From Streptomonospora alba (lineage in GTDB: Bacteria > Actinomycetota > Actinomycetes > Streptosporangiales > Streptosporangiaceae): DNA of 64,000 bases. Shown piece after piece: positions 17,320 through 26,341 of the stretch. Location of the stretch: assembly GCF_000826685.1 (NCBI RefSeq), contig NZ_JROO01000019.1, positions 1 through 64,000 on the forward strand. The letters are read 5' to 3'. How positions within the stretch are numbered: the first letter of the stretch is position 1; each line of letters starts with the position of its first letter. Made by a program: the position numbers and the translations under genes. Below the pieces are notes generated by a model. It was not told the DNA's origin. It was given only the letters and a program-made list of their open reading frames with translations, and searched no databases.

Positions 17320-18345
17320 TCAGCCGAAGAAGACCTCGGCCTCCTCGAAGCGTTCGGTCGGCACCGTCTTGAGCTTGTCGGTGGCCGCCGAGAGGTCCAC
17401 CCGCTTGATGTCGGTGCCCTGCAGCGCCACCATCTTGCCGAACTCCTGGTCGTGCACGGCCTCGATGGCGTTGACGCCCAGCCGCGTGGCCAGCACCCGG
17501 TCGAAGGCCGAGGGGGTGCCGCCGCGCTGCACGTGGCCCAGCACCACCGAGCGGGCCTCCTTGCCGGTGCGCGACTCGATCTCCTCGGAGAGGCGCTGGC
17601 CGATGCCGCCCAGACGGACGTGGCCGAAGGCGTCCTTCTCGCCGGCGGACAGCTCCATCTGGCCGTCCTTGGGGTGGGCGCCCTCGGCGACGACCAGGAT
17701 GGGGGCGTAGTTGGTGCGGAACCGGCTCTCCACGTGCGCCACGACCTCGTCGATGTCGAAGGGGCGCTCGGGGATGAGGATCACATTGCCGCCGGCCGCC
17801 ATACCCGAGTGCAGCGCGATCCAGCCGGCGTGGCGGCCCATGACCTCCACGACCAGCGCGCGGTGGTGCGACTCGGCGGTGGTGTGCAGCCGGTCGATCG
17901 CCTCGGTGGCGATGTTGACGGCCGTGTCGAAGCCGAAGGTGTAGTCGGTGGCGTTGAGGTCGTTGTCGATGGTCTTGGGCACGCCCACGACGTTGACGCC
18001 CTGGTCGGTCAGCTGGGTGGCCACGCCCAGCGTGTCCTCGCCGCCGATGGCCACCAGAGCGTCGATGCCCAGCTCGCTCATGTTCTGCTTGACGCGCTCG
18101 ACACCGCCCTCGATCTTCATCAGGTTGGTACGCGAGGACCCCAGGATCGTTCCGCCGCGCGGCAGGATCCCGCTGACGGCCGCCCGGTCCAAGGGCATGG
18201 TGTCGCCCTCCAGCGGGCCGCGCCAGCCGTCCCGGAACCCGACGAACTCGTAGCCGTAGTCCTTGATGCCCTTGCGGACCACTGCGCGGATGACCGCGTT
18301 CAGCCCCGGGCAGTCGCCGCCACCGGTCAGCACCCCGACTCGCAT
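17320..18345 (-). CDS. pfkA: 6-phosphofructokinase (PfkA, group III)
   Basis: A 341-residue enzyme from ATG 18345. It starts MRVGVLTGGGDCPGLNAVIR (phosphate donor loop), has PKTIDNDL with the catalytic Asp, EVMGRHAGWIA and LGHVQRGGTPSAFDR (fructose-6-phosphate binding). The donor-specificity loop reads IGGEDT and the second position reads PKT: at the residues known as 104 and 124 in E. coli numbering, Asp and Lys are the pair usually seen in pyrophosphate-dependent enzymes, whereas ATP enzymes mostly have Gly at 104. The phosphoryl donor is therefore uncertain. It diverges from glpK across a 272-bp promoter region. Confidence 0.92.
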   Translation of the reverse strand: MRVGVLTGGGDCPGLNAVIRAVVRKGIKDYGYEFVGFRDGWRGPLEGDTMPLDRAAVSGILPRGGTILGSSRTNLMKIEGGVERVKQNMSELGIDALVAIGGEDTLGVATQLTDQGVNVVGVPKTIDNDLNATDYTFGFDTAVNIATEAIDRLHTTAESHHRALVVEVMGRHAGWIALHSGMAAGGNVILIPERPFDIDEVVAHVESRFRTNYAPILVVAEGAHPKDGQMELSAGEKDAFGHVRLGGIGQRLSEEIESRTGKEARSVVLGHVQRGGTPSAFDRVLATRLGVNAIEAVHDQEFGKMVALQGTDIKRVDLSAATDKLKTVPTERFEEAEVFFG

Positions 18346-18575
18346 GCGTACACTCCTCGAATTCCTGTGGACAACCTGACCGCCTCAGTCGGCGCGGGGG
18401 CGCCTTTCGGGCGGCGCGGAGCGGGACGACGGCTGTGTGCCGCAGTACAGACGACCACAACGTGGCCGGTGTCACTGAAGGCGGCCGCCGAGCGTTGGAA
18501 GCCGCACCCGTGGGGGTAAGTCCCCCGGATGGCGGATCGGAGCTGGGGGCGCGCCTTCAGTCCCGCACCGTCTGC

Positions 18576-18589
18576 ATGGTCTAGACCAT
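18576..18589. promoter_or_regulatory. DasR/GntR-like palindrome upstream of glpK
   Basis: ATGGTCTAGACCAT is a perfect 14-bp palindrome with the TGGTCTAGACCA core of Streptomyces DasR (dre) sites. It ends 29 bp before the glpK ATG and is 231 bp from the pfkA start. A role for a GntR/HutC regulator is inferred from the match. Confidence 0.6.
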
Positions 18590-18617
18590 AGTCGCCCAAC
18601 GTGCTGGAGGCCAACCC

Positions 18618-20096
18618 ATGTCCGTCCTTGCGCTCGACGCCGGCACCACCGGCGTGACCGCCCTCGTCGTCGACGAGAACGGTGGTGTCCTGTCCCGCGG
18701 CTACCAGGAGTTCGCTCAGCATTACCCCGAGACCGGCTGGGTCGAGCACATTCCCGAGGAGATCTGGCAGGCGACCCTGCAGGCGTGCCAGACCGCCCTG
18801 GACGGCACCGACGATCGGCCCACGTGTGTGGGCATCACCAACCAGCGCGAGACAGCGGTGCTGTGGAACCGGAAGCGCGGCAGCTCGCCCCGCAGAGCCA
18901 TCGTCTGGCAGGACCGGCGCACCGCCGGCATCTGCGCGGAGCTGCGCGAGGCCGGACACGAGGGCCGCGTCACCGAGGTCACCGGACTGCGGCTCGACCC
19001 TTACTTCACCGGCACCAAGCTCACCTGGATCCGCCGCAACGACCAGCGGGCATGGAGCGGGGTGGAGTCCGGGGAAACCGCCATCGGCACCGTCGACTCC
19101 TACGTCATCAGCCGCATGACCGCCGGCGCCCGGCACGTGACCGACGCCTCCAACGCCTCGCGCACCCTCCTCTACGACATCCACCGGGGCGCCTGGTCGG
19201 AGGAGATGTGCGACCTGCTGGGCGTTCCCGTCTCCGCGCTGCCCGAGGTCGTGCCCTCCTACGGCGTCGTCGGCGAGACCGATCCGGACGAGTTCCTCGG
19301 CCTGCGTCTGCCCATCGCAGGCATCGCCGGCGACCAGCAGGCCGCCATGTTCGGGCAGAACTGCTACACCCCCGGCACCTCCAAGTGCACCTACGGCACC
19401 GGGTCCTTCGTCCTGGTCAACACCGGCGACCGGCCGGTATCCCCCGAGTACGGGCTGCTGAGCACGGTGCTGTGGCAGCACCCCGACGGCCGCCTGGACT
19501 ACGCTCTGGAGGGCTCGATCTTCGTCACCGGCGCGGCCGTGCAGTGGCTGCGCGACGGGCTCGGACTCATCGACAGCGCCGCCCAGTCCGAGGGCTTGGC
19601 CGCCACCGTGCCCGACTCCGGCGGCGTGGTGTTCGTTCCGGCCCTGACCGGCTTGGGAGCCCCCGACTGGGACCCCCATGCGCGCGGCGCCATCTTCGGC
19701 ATCACCCGCGGCACCCAGCGCGCCCACATCGCCCGCGCGACCCTGGACGCCATCGCCTTCGAGGTGCGCGACGTCGCCGAGTCCATGGCCGCCGCCTCCG
19801 GCACCGCGATTCCCGAGCTGCGCGTGGACGGCGGTGCTTCGACCAACGACCTCCTCTGCCGGATCCAGGCCGACCAGCTCCAGGTGAGTGTGGCCCGGCC
19901 CGAGGTGCAGGAGACCACGGCGCTGGGCGCCGCATTCCTGGCGGGGCTGGCCACAGGTGTGTGGTCCTCCACCGACGAGCTCTCCCAGACGTGGAATCTG
20001 GACCGCCGCTTCGAGCCCGGCGCGCGCGACGACGCCGCCCACCGGCGCTGGCGCGCCGCCGTCGAGCGTTCCAAGGGCTGGGCCGAACTGGGCTGA
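18618..20096 (+). CDS. glpK: Glycerol kinase
   Basis: A 492-residue FGGY-family kinase from ATG 18618, preceded by GCTGGAGG. Motifs match GlpK closely: GWVEHIPEEIW, GITNQRETAVLW, AIVWQDRRTAG (substrate-binding Arg and Glu), FTGTKLTWI, VTDASNASRTLLYDI, GIAGDQQAAMFGQNCYTPG and the ATP-binding GTGSF. It phosphorylates glycerol to glycerol-3-phosphate in the cytosol. No GlpF or GlpD gene is adjacent. The palindrome just upstream suggests GntR-type regulation, tying glycerol use to amino-sugar or sugar-phosphate status. A hairpin at 20145-20187 ends the transcript. Confidence 0.94.
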   Translation: MSVLALDAGTTGVTALVVDENGGVLSRGYQEFAQHYPETGWVEHIPEEIWQATLQACQTALDGTDDRPTCVGITNQRETAVLWNRKRGSSPRRAIVWQDRRTAGICAELREAGHEGRVTEVTGLRLDPYFTGTKLTWIRRNDQRAWSGVESGETAIGTVDSYVISRMTAGARHVTDASNASRTLLYDIHRGAWSEEMCDLLGVPVSALPEVVPSYGVVGETDPDEFLGLRLPIAGIAGDQQAAMFGQNCYTPGTSKCTYGTGSFVLVNTGDRPVSPEYGLLSTVLWQHPDGRLDYALEGSIFVTGAAVQWLRDGLGLIDSAAQSEGLAATVPDSGGVVFVPALTGLGAPDWDPHARGAIFGITRGTQRAHIARATLDAIAFEVRDVAESMAAASGTAIPELRVDGGASTNDLLCRIQADQLQVSVARPEVQETTALGAAFLAGLATGVWSSTDELSQTWNLDRRFEPGARDDAAHRRWRAAVERSKGWAELG

Positions 20097-20144
20097 CCTC
20101 GCGCGCCGTTCCCACCCGCCCGTCCCGTATCCCCTCCGGAGGAT

Positions 20145-20187
20145 CCCCTCCGCGGCCGCACCGCACGACGGCGCGGCCGCGGAGGGG
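20145..20187. terminator. Bidirectional hairpin between glpK and macR
   Basis: A perfect 15-bp stem (20145-20159 with 20173-20187) with a 13-nt loop lies between the convergent stops at 20096 and 20247. Confidence 0.75.
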
Positions 20188-20246
20188 CGGGCTGCAGGCG
20201 GACGCCTGCGGTGGCACAGGCGGATGCGAAGGGGCGGCCCGGCGTG

Positions 20247-20912
20247 CTACTCCTCGTCGAGGCCCCGGTCGATGGCGTAGCGCGCCAGCTCGACCCGGTT
20301 GTGCAGGTGCAGCTTGCTCAGCGTGTTCTGCACGTGGTTCTGCACGGTGCGGTGGGAGACCGACAGCCGCTCGGCGATCTGCTTGTAGCCCAGGCCCTTG
20401 GCCACGAGCCGCAGCACCTCGGTCTCGCGCGGTGTCAGCGACGGTGCGTCCGCCTCGCCGACGTGGTCGGGAGCGGCGGCCATCCGCCGGTACTCGCCCA
20501 GCACCAGCCCGGCCAGCCCGGGCGTGTAGACCGCCTCGCCGGCGTGCACCAGGCGCACCGCCTCAAGCAGCTCCTCGCGCCGGGCCGACTTGACCAGGTA
20601 GCCGGTGGCGCCGGCCTTGACCGCCTCCAGCACGTCGGCCTGCTCGCCGCTGGCCGACAGCACCAGCACCCGTGGCGGCTCGGCGCCCTCCAGCAGCCGG
20701 CGGGTCACCTCCACACCCCCGATGTCGGGCAGTTGGAGGTCGATCACGGCCACTGTGGGGCGCACCGCCGGGGCGACGCGCACCGCCTTGGCGCCCTCGC
20801 CCGCGGTGGCCACCACATCCAGGCCGGCCTCGGCGAGGTCGCGCGCCACAGCATCGCGCCACATCGGGTGGTCGTCGACGACCATGACGCGGATCGGGGA
20901 CTGGTCTGCCAT
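20247..20912 (-). CDS. macR: NarL/LuxR-family response regulator, MacR-like
   Basis: A 221-residue regulator from ATG 20912. The receiver domain has the acidic pair in MVVDDHPMWRD (Asp13/Asp14), phospho-acceptor Asp58 in AVIDLQLPD, and the Lys of YLVKSARR. The C-terminal LuxR helix-turn-helix reads LTPRETEVLRLVAKGLGYKQIAERL followed by SHRTVQNHVQNTLSKLHLHNR. The long VQNHVQNTLSKL...NRVELARYAIDRGLDEE tail matches my memory of MacR. It lies 64 bp downstream of the PASTA kinase in the same direction and is 6.6 kb from the macS gene, its likely cognate sensor. Confidence 0.8.
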   Translation of the reverse strand: MADQSPIRVMVVDDHPMWRDAVARDLAEAGLDVVATAGEGAKAVRVAPAVRPTVAVIDLQLPDIGGVEVTRRLLEGAEPPRVLVLSASGEQADVLEAVKAGATGYLVKSARREELLEAVRLVHAGEAVYTPGLAGLVLGEYRRMAAAPDHVGEADAPSLTPRETEVLRLVAKGLGYKQIAERLSVSHRTVQNHVQNTLSKLHLHNRVELARYAIDRGLDEE

Positions 20913-20976
20913 GAGGCGACCCTAGCGAACACCGCCGCGTCGGAGGGGTGGCAGGGAGCCGAGCCGAGTCGGCGTC

Positions 20977-22923
20977 TCAGTCGTCGCCGCCGTTGCCGTT
21001 TCCGTTGCCATTGCCGTTTCCACCGTTGCCGCCGCCGTCTTCGCCGTCACCGCCGCCGCCTCCGAACGGGCTGGCGATCAGCTCGATCTCCGTGCCCTCC
21101 TCGGCCGAGCCCTGCGGGCTGTAGCGGGTCACGTTGTCGCCCCCGAGGACGCGGGTGACCTTCACCTTGAAGCCCAGTTCCTCCAGGCGCTTCTTGGCGT
21201 CGTCGACCTTCCATCCGCTCACATCCGGGATCTCGATCTCGTCGGGACCCGAGGAGACGGTGATCGTGACCGTCTCGCCGGAGCTGACGGTCTCGCCGGC
21301 CGCGGGGTCCTGAGAGACCACCTCGCCCTCCGGCACGTCCTCGCTGGCCTCCTCGGCGACCGAGACCTGGAGTCCGGCCTCCTGCAGCTTGCTCTGCGCC
21401 TGGTCCTGCTGCATCCCCTCGACGTCGGGGACGTCGAAGCCCGCGCTGACGGTGAGCGTGACTGGCGCCTCCCGGTCGGCCTCGGCACCCGGCTCGGGGT
21501 CGGTGCTGATCACCGTCCCGGCGGGCTGGTCCTGGGAGGAGGTCTCCTCCTCGACGACATCGGCGAAACCGTCGTCCTCCAGCGCCGATCGGGCGTCGCC
21601 GGCCTGTTGGCCCACCAGGTCGGGCATGTCCACGTGCAGGGGCCCCTTGGACAAGGAGACCGTCACCGTGTCGCCGGGCAGGACGCGCTCGCCCACGGCG
21701 GGCTCGACCTCGGCGATGGCGCCGGGCTCCTCCTCGGAGTAGACGCGCTCCTCGCTCACCTCGATCTGCACGGGAACACTGCCCAGAACCGCGCGGGCGC
21801 CCTGCTCCTGCATGCCGACGACGTCGGGCACGGGTTCGTAGCGGCCCAGCAGGAACCACCAGCCGAACCCCAGCAGCGCCACGGCGAGCACACCGGCGAC
21901 CAGGATCATCGGGTAGCTGCGGCGGTCCAGACCGCGGCGCCTGCCGCGCGGCGGATCCGGCGGCTCCGAATCGCCCAGCCCGCCGGTTTCGACCACGAGG
22001 GTGCTGTTGTCCCCGCTGGAGGCGGGCAGGGCGTTCGTCGCCCGGTCGCCGGTTCCGGCGGCCGCATCGGCGCCGGCGGGTAGCGCCGCCTTGGCGTTCA
22101 GCACCGCCGCGAGGTACTGGCCGGCGTCGCCCAGCCGGTAGCTGGGATCGCGTTCGGTGGCGCGGGTGACCAGCGTGTCGACCTGCGGCGGCACGCCCGC
22201 CACGGTGCGCGAGGGGCGCGGCACGTCCTCGTTGACGTGCTGGTAGGCGATGGCGATGGGGGTGTCGCCGGTGTGCGGCTGGGAGCCGGTCAGCAGCTCG
22301 TAGAGCATGATGCCGGCCGCGTAGACGTCGGTGCGCGCGTCGGCGGCACCCTGCTCGATCTGCTCGGGCGCCAGGTAGGCGGCGGTGCCCATGACGGCAC
22401 CGGTGCGCGTGTTGCCCTGCTGTGAGGACTCCACCGCCCGCGCGAGGCCGAAGTCGGCGACCTTGACCCGGCCGTCCTCGGTCAGCAGCACGTTCTCGGG
22501 TTTGACGTCGCGGTGGACGAGCCCGGCCTGGTGGGCGGCGCCCAACGCCGCCAGCACCGGCGAGATCACCCCCAGCGCGTCGGCCGGAGCCAGGCGGCCG
22601 CGCTCGTTGAGCATGTCGCGCAGCGTCTTGCCCGGCACGTACTCCATGGCCAGGTACACGTGGCCCAGGTCGGCGCCCTGGTCGTAGACCTGCACCACGT
22701 TGGGGTGGGAGAGCTTCGCCACCGAGTGCGCCTCGTTGATGAACCGGCGCACGAACGAGGGGTCCTCGGCCAGCGAGGCGTGCATCACCTTGCAGGCCAG
22801 GCGCCGGTCCAACCGGAGATCGCGTGCGACGTAGACAGTGGCCATGCCGCCGCTGGCCACCCGCGCCTCGACGTGGTAGCGCTGATCGAGTGTCGTGCCC
22901 ACCAGAGGGTCGGCAGTCGTCAT
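20977..22923 (-). CDS. PASTA-domain Ser/Thr protein kinase (PknB/StkP type)
   Basis: Read from ATG 22923 (GTG 22929 also possible), 648 residues. The kinase domain (about 10-280) has the glycine loop VASGGMATVY, Lys45 in LACKVMH, HRDVKPEN (Asp139), DFG at 157-159 and the APEQ motif. A single membrane helix (about 334-358, MILVAGVLAVALLGFGWWFL) is followed by four extracellular PASTA repeats (about 362-625), each with the (V/I)PDVxG start, which bind muropeptides or lipid II. The C-terminus is a Gly/Asn repeat tail. It senses cell-wall state and phosphorylates growth and division proteins. MacR is the next gene downstream. Confidence 0.95.
   Translation of the reverse strand: MTTADPLVGTTLDQRYHVEARVASGGMATVYVARDLRLDRRLACKVMHASLAEDPSFVRRFINEAHSVAKLSHPNVVQVYDQGADLGHVYLAMEYVPGKTLRDMLNERGRLAPADALGVISPVLAALGAAHQAGLVHRDVKPENVLLTEDGRVKVADFGLARAVESSQQGNTRTGAVMGTAAYLAPEQIEQGAADARTDVYAAGIMLYELLTGSQPHTGDTPIAIAYQHVNEDVPRPSRTVAGVPPQVDTLVTRATERDPSYRLGDAGQYLAAVLNAKAALPAGADAAAGTGDRATNALPASSGDNSTLVVETGGLGDSEPPDPPRGRRRGLDRRSYPMILVAGVLAVALLGFGWWFLLGRYEPVPDVVGMQEQGARAVLGSVPVQIEVSEERVYSEEEPGAIAEVEPAVGERVLPGDTVTVSLSKGPLHVDMPDLVGQQAGDARSALEDDGFADVVEEETSSQDQPAGTVISTDPEPGAEADREAPVTLTVSAGFDVPDVEGMQQDQAQSKLQEAGLQVSVAEEASEDVPEGEVVSQDPAAGETVSSGETVTITVSSGPDEIEIPDVSGWKVDDAKKRLEELGFKVKVTRVLGGDNVTRYSPQGSAEEGTEIELIASPFGGGGGDGEDGGGNGGNGNGNGNGNGGDD
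20983..21058 (-). repeat. Low-complexity Gly/Asn-encoding tract at the kinase C-terminus
   Basis: Tandem CCGTTG/CCGTTT-type hexamers encode a GNGNGNGN tail beyond the last PASTA repeat. Such tracts are prone to length variation; a flexible surface tail is inferred. Confidence 0.6.
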
Positions 22924-22991
22924 GTCCACACCCGGGAGTGTAAGGCGTCCGGTGTCCGCGGGCGGCGCCAGCGGGGCACTTGGACGCGGAT

Positions 22992-23032
22992 GGCCGGTGT
23001 ATAAGCCCCTGGCCTGGGGCGATACACCGGCC
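22992..23032. repeat. Long inverted repeat upstream of the PASTA kinase
   Basis: Perfect 11-bp arms (22992-23002 and 23022-23032) enclose a GCCCC/GGGGC inner stem. It lies 69 bp upstream of the kinase start and downstream of thiG. It could be a second terminator of the thi operon or a promoter-proximal operator. Confidence 0.55.
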
Positions 23033-23056
23033 GAGGTGACGTTGCCTACCCATGCC

Positions 23057-23092
23057 GCCGGGCCCCTGCACCGGTCGGTGCAGGGACCCGGC
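23057..23092 (-). terminator. Terminator of the thi operon
   Basis: A 16-bp stem with one mismatch (23057-23072 with 23077-23092) and a GGTC loop begins 20 bp after the thiG stop. Confidence 0.72.
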
Positions 23093-23111
23093 GCAGGGAG
23101 GACCGGTTTCT

Positions 23112-23975
<864 letters not shown>

Positions 23976-24006
23976 TCAGTCGATACCGCTCGCGGGCCGG
24001 TGCGCG

Positions 24007-24207
24007 TCAGCCTCCTTGGACCGCGGTGAGTACGTCGATGCTGTCGTTCTCGCCGACCTCGGTGGTGGCCCAACCGGCCTTGGGCACGACCTCGTCGTTG
24101 AGCGCGACGGCGACGCCGCCGGGCTCCTGCGTCAGCGAGCGCACGACCTCCTCCACCGTCGTCCGCGGTGCCACCGCACGGCGCTCGCCGTTGATGATCA
24201 CGTCCAC
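24007..24207 (-). CDS. thiS: Sulfur carrier protein ThiS
   Basis: A 66-residue ubiquitin-fold protein from GTG 24207, overlapping the thiO end by 10 bp. It begins MDVIINGERRAVAP and ends DVLTAVQGG, with the required C-terminal Gly-Gly that is adenylated and thiocarboxylated. It delivers sulfur to ThiG. The overlap with thiO and the short gap to thiG indicate one transcript. Confidence 0.94.
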   Translation of the reverse strand: MDVIINGERRAVAPRTTVEEVVRSLTQEPGGVAVALNDEVVPKAGWATTEVGENDSIDVLTAVQGG

Positions 24208-25412
24208 TGATCGCCTCCCTCGATGGGGCCGCCGTCCGCGACGGCGGCACGACCGCCGGTGACGCGGGTGGCGGCGAACCGGCGCGCGTAGTCGGGGAGC
24301 GCGCCGGTGGTCAGCGCCCGGGCCATGGCGTCGCCGGTGACCGGGGTGAGCAGCACGCCGTGGCGGAAATGCCCGGCGGCCAGGTGCAGGCCGGGCACCG
24401 CGGTCGGGCCCAGCAGCGGCTCGTTGTCGGGGGAGCCGGGGCGCAGCCCTACACAGGTCTCGGCGACTTCCAGCTCACTGACGCCGGGCACGAGTGCGTG
24501 GGCGTCGCGCAGCACCTCCCACAGCCCGCCGGCGGTCAGCCGGGTGTCGAAGCCCTGCTCCTCCTGGGTCGCCCCCAGCACGATCTCGCCGCTGTCGCGC
24601 GGCACCAGGTAGACGGGCGATCCCTTGACCAGGCCCCGCACGGTGCGGGTGACGAGGGGCGGCTCGCCCTCGGGCGTGCGCAGGCGCAGCAGCTGGCCCT
24701 TGACGGGGCGCAGCGGCGGCACGACGCCTTCGGGGATGCCCGCGATCGAGGGGGTGTCCACGCCGGCGGCGAGCACCACCTGCCCGGCGGTGATCTCGCC
24801 GCCGGAATCGAGCACGACGCCGCGGGCGCGCCCGTCTTCGACGACGAGCCTGTGGACCCTGTCGCGCACGCCCACGGTCCCGCGGCGCTCGGCGGCCGCA
24901 CGCAGCGCCTGCAGCAGCGCGCGCGGGTCGACCGAGTGGTCGCCGTCAGCCAGATAGCCGCCGCGCACCGAGGGCGCGAGCATCGGCTCCAGCCGGCGGC
25001 ATTCGCGACCGGTCAGTCGCTGCGTGGCGAGCCCGAGACTCTCGCGCAGGTCGCCGAGGTGGCCGAGCCGGGCCATGTCGTCCGCGTCGAAGGCGACCTG
25101 CAGCGTGCCCTCGGCGCGGTAGCCCGCCGACGCGCCGCTGTCCTGCTCAAGCTCGGCGACGAACCCGGGGAAGCGGTCGCGGGAGCGCACGCACAGGCGC
25201 ATCAGCTCCTCTTCGCCGAAGGAGGCCTCGGTGGCGGGGGTGAGCATCCCGGCGGCCACGGTCGAGGCGGAGGGCCCGCCGAGCCGTTCGGCCACCACGG
25301 TGACACTCAGCCCGGCGCGGGCGGCCCGCCAGGCGGTGACCAGGCCGATGAGCCCGCCGCCGACCACGAGCACGTCGACGGGCGACTGTGAGGAAGGGGT
25401 TGTCGCTGACAC
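24198..25412 (-). CDS. thiO: Glycine oxidase ThiO
   Basis: A 404-residue FAD enzyme from GTG 25412. The Rossmann motif VVGGGLIGLVTAWRAARAG is at residues about 15-33, and the DAO-type C-terminal block VGLRPGSPDNEPLLGPT with GHFRHGVLLTPVTG completes the flavin site. It oxidises glycine to dehydroglycine for thiazole assembly by ThiG. It is the first gene after the TPP riboswitch, whose 3' end is only about 11 nt from the GTG, so ligand binding probably masks translation initiation. Confidence 0.94.
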   Translation of the reverse strand: MSATTPSSQSPVDVLVVGGGLIGLVTAWRAARAGLSVTVVAERLGGPSASTVAAGMLTPATEASFGEEELMRLCVRSRDRFPGFVAELEQDSGASAGYRAEGTLQVAFDADDMARLGHLGDLRESLGLATQRLTGRECRRLEPMLAPSVRGGYLADGDHSVDPRALLQALRAAAERRGTVGVRDRVHRLVVEDGRARGVVLDSGGEITAGQVVLAAGVDTPSIAGIPEGVVPPLRPVKGQLLRLRTPEGEPPLVTRTVRGLVKGSPVYLVPRDSGEIVLGATQEEQGFDTRLTAGGLWEVLRDAHALVPGVSELEVAETCVGLRPGSPDNEPLLGPTAVPGLHLAAGHFRHGVLLTPVTGDAMARALTTGALPDYARRFAATRVTGGRAAVADGGPIEGGDQWT

Positions 25413-25423
25413 GTCCCTGCTGC

Positions 25424-25516
25424 CACTTCCTTCGCCGGTATGACCCGGATCAGGTTCATGCGGTCGGAGGCCGTCAGCCTCCCTCTCAGCCGGGTCCCGC
25501 CCCGGCTCCCGCGGGT
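25424..25516 (-). ncRNA. TPP (thi-box) riboswitch upstream of thiO
   Basis: On the minus strand the conserved thi-box elements appear in order: GGGAGCC (5' P1 side), CGGGACCCGGCTGAGAGG (CUGAGA core), then GACCGCATGAACCTGATC and CATACCGGCGAAGGAAGTG. These are the pyrimidine- and pyrophosphate-sensing cores. The switch precedes thiO immediately, fitting repression of thiamine synthesis by TPP through sequestration of the ribosome site. Confidence 0.95.
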
Positions 25517-25923
25517 GATCTCTCGTCCGCCTCCCATTCTAGATGATTGAGTCCGATGTCTCCGGTCGCCGGGGAGACGGCTCACCTCCGCTGGGCGGCC
25601 TTGTGGCCTGCCAAGCGGCGGGCGTCCTGGGAGAGGAGAAGCGGCAGCGACGGCCGCACGGGGCGGGCCCGCGCCCACCGGAACCGGCGCCCGCCGGCAC
25701 CCATATGTCCGTATGTCCGTTATGCCGGGTTTCGCGGCATCCAGTGCGCGGAAATCACCACATCCACGCCCTTTTTTGGCAATGTCCGCGCCTTGGATGC
25801 TGACCCCCCGCGGCGGGCGATGACCGGGGCCTCCGGTGGTCAGGGCTACGCTTACAGCGATACGCGGCGAGGCGGCGCACGCGGACGCGTTTGGCGCCGG
25901 GGCGGATGTGGGACATTTGGATC
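25517..25923. other. Non-coding region between the TPP riboswitch and the Rv2175c-like gene
   Basis: About 400 bp with no supportable gene. It should contain the divergent promoters. A tandem TATGTCCG duplication occurs at about 25704-25719, followed by a short stem ATGCCG/CGGCAT (25722-25727 with 25735-25740). Confidence 0.4.
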
Positions 25924-26283
25924 GTGAATGAGAACGACCGCGACACCGACGCCCTCGTCGGCGAATGGATGACGCTGAAAGAGGCGGCCAAGGAGCTGAA
26001 CGTCAGCCCCAACCGCGTCAAGCAGTTCATCTCCGACCACAAGCTGCTGGGCGTCCGGCGCAAGGGCGAACTTTGCATTCCCGCCGCCTTCGTCTCCGAG
26101 GGCGACGTCGTCAAGGGCCTGCCCGGCACGCTCACCGTCCTCGCCGACTCCGGATTCACCACAGACGAAGCGCTGCAGTGGATGTTCACCCCGGACGACT
26201 CGCTTCCGGGAGCGCCCATCGAGGCGCTGAACGAGAACCGCGGCACCGAGGTCCGCCGCCGCGCCCAGGCCATGGCCTTCTGA
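25924..26283 (+). CDS. Rv2175c-family winged-helix DNA-binding protein
   Basis: Read from GTG 25924 (ATG 25906 also possible), 119 residues. DALVGEWMTLKEAAKELNVS followed by NRVKQFISDHKLLGVRRKGE is a MerR/excisionase-like winged helix, and the C-terminal region (GTLTVLADSGFTTDEALQWMF) matches the Rv2175c helical tail. In Mycobacterium tuberculosis Rv2175c binds DNA and is phosphorylated by the Ser/Thr kinase PknL, which abolishes binding. Here a PASTA kinase gene lies 3 kb away, across the thi operon. Target genes are unknown. Confidence 0.8.
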   Translation: MNENDRDTDALVGEWMTLKEAAKELNVSPNRVKQFISDHKLLGVRRKGELCIPAAFVSEGDVVKGLPGTLTVLADSGFTTDEALQWMFTPDDSLPGAPIEALNENRGTEVRRRAQAMAF

Positions 26284-26341
26284 TCGCCTGCCCGGCCGAT
26301 CGCGATGATCGGCCGGGTGCCGCGCCCGTTACCCTGGCCCG

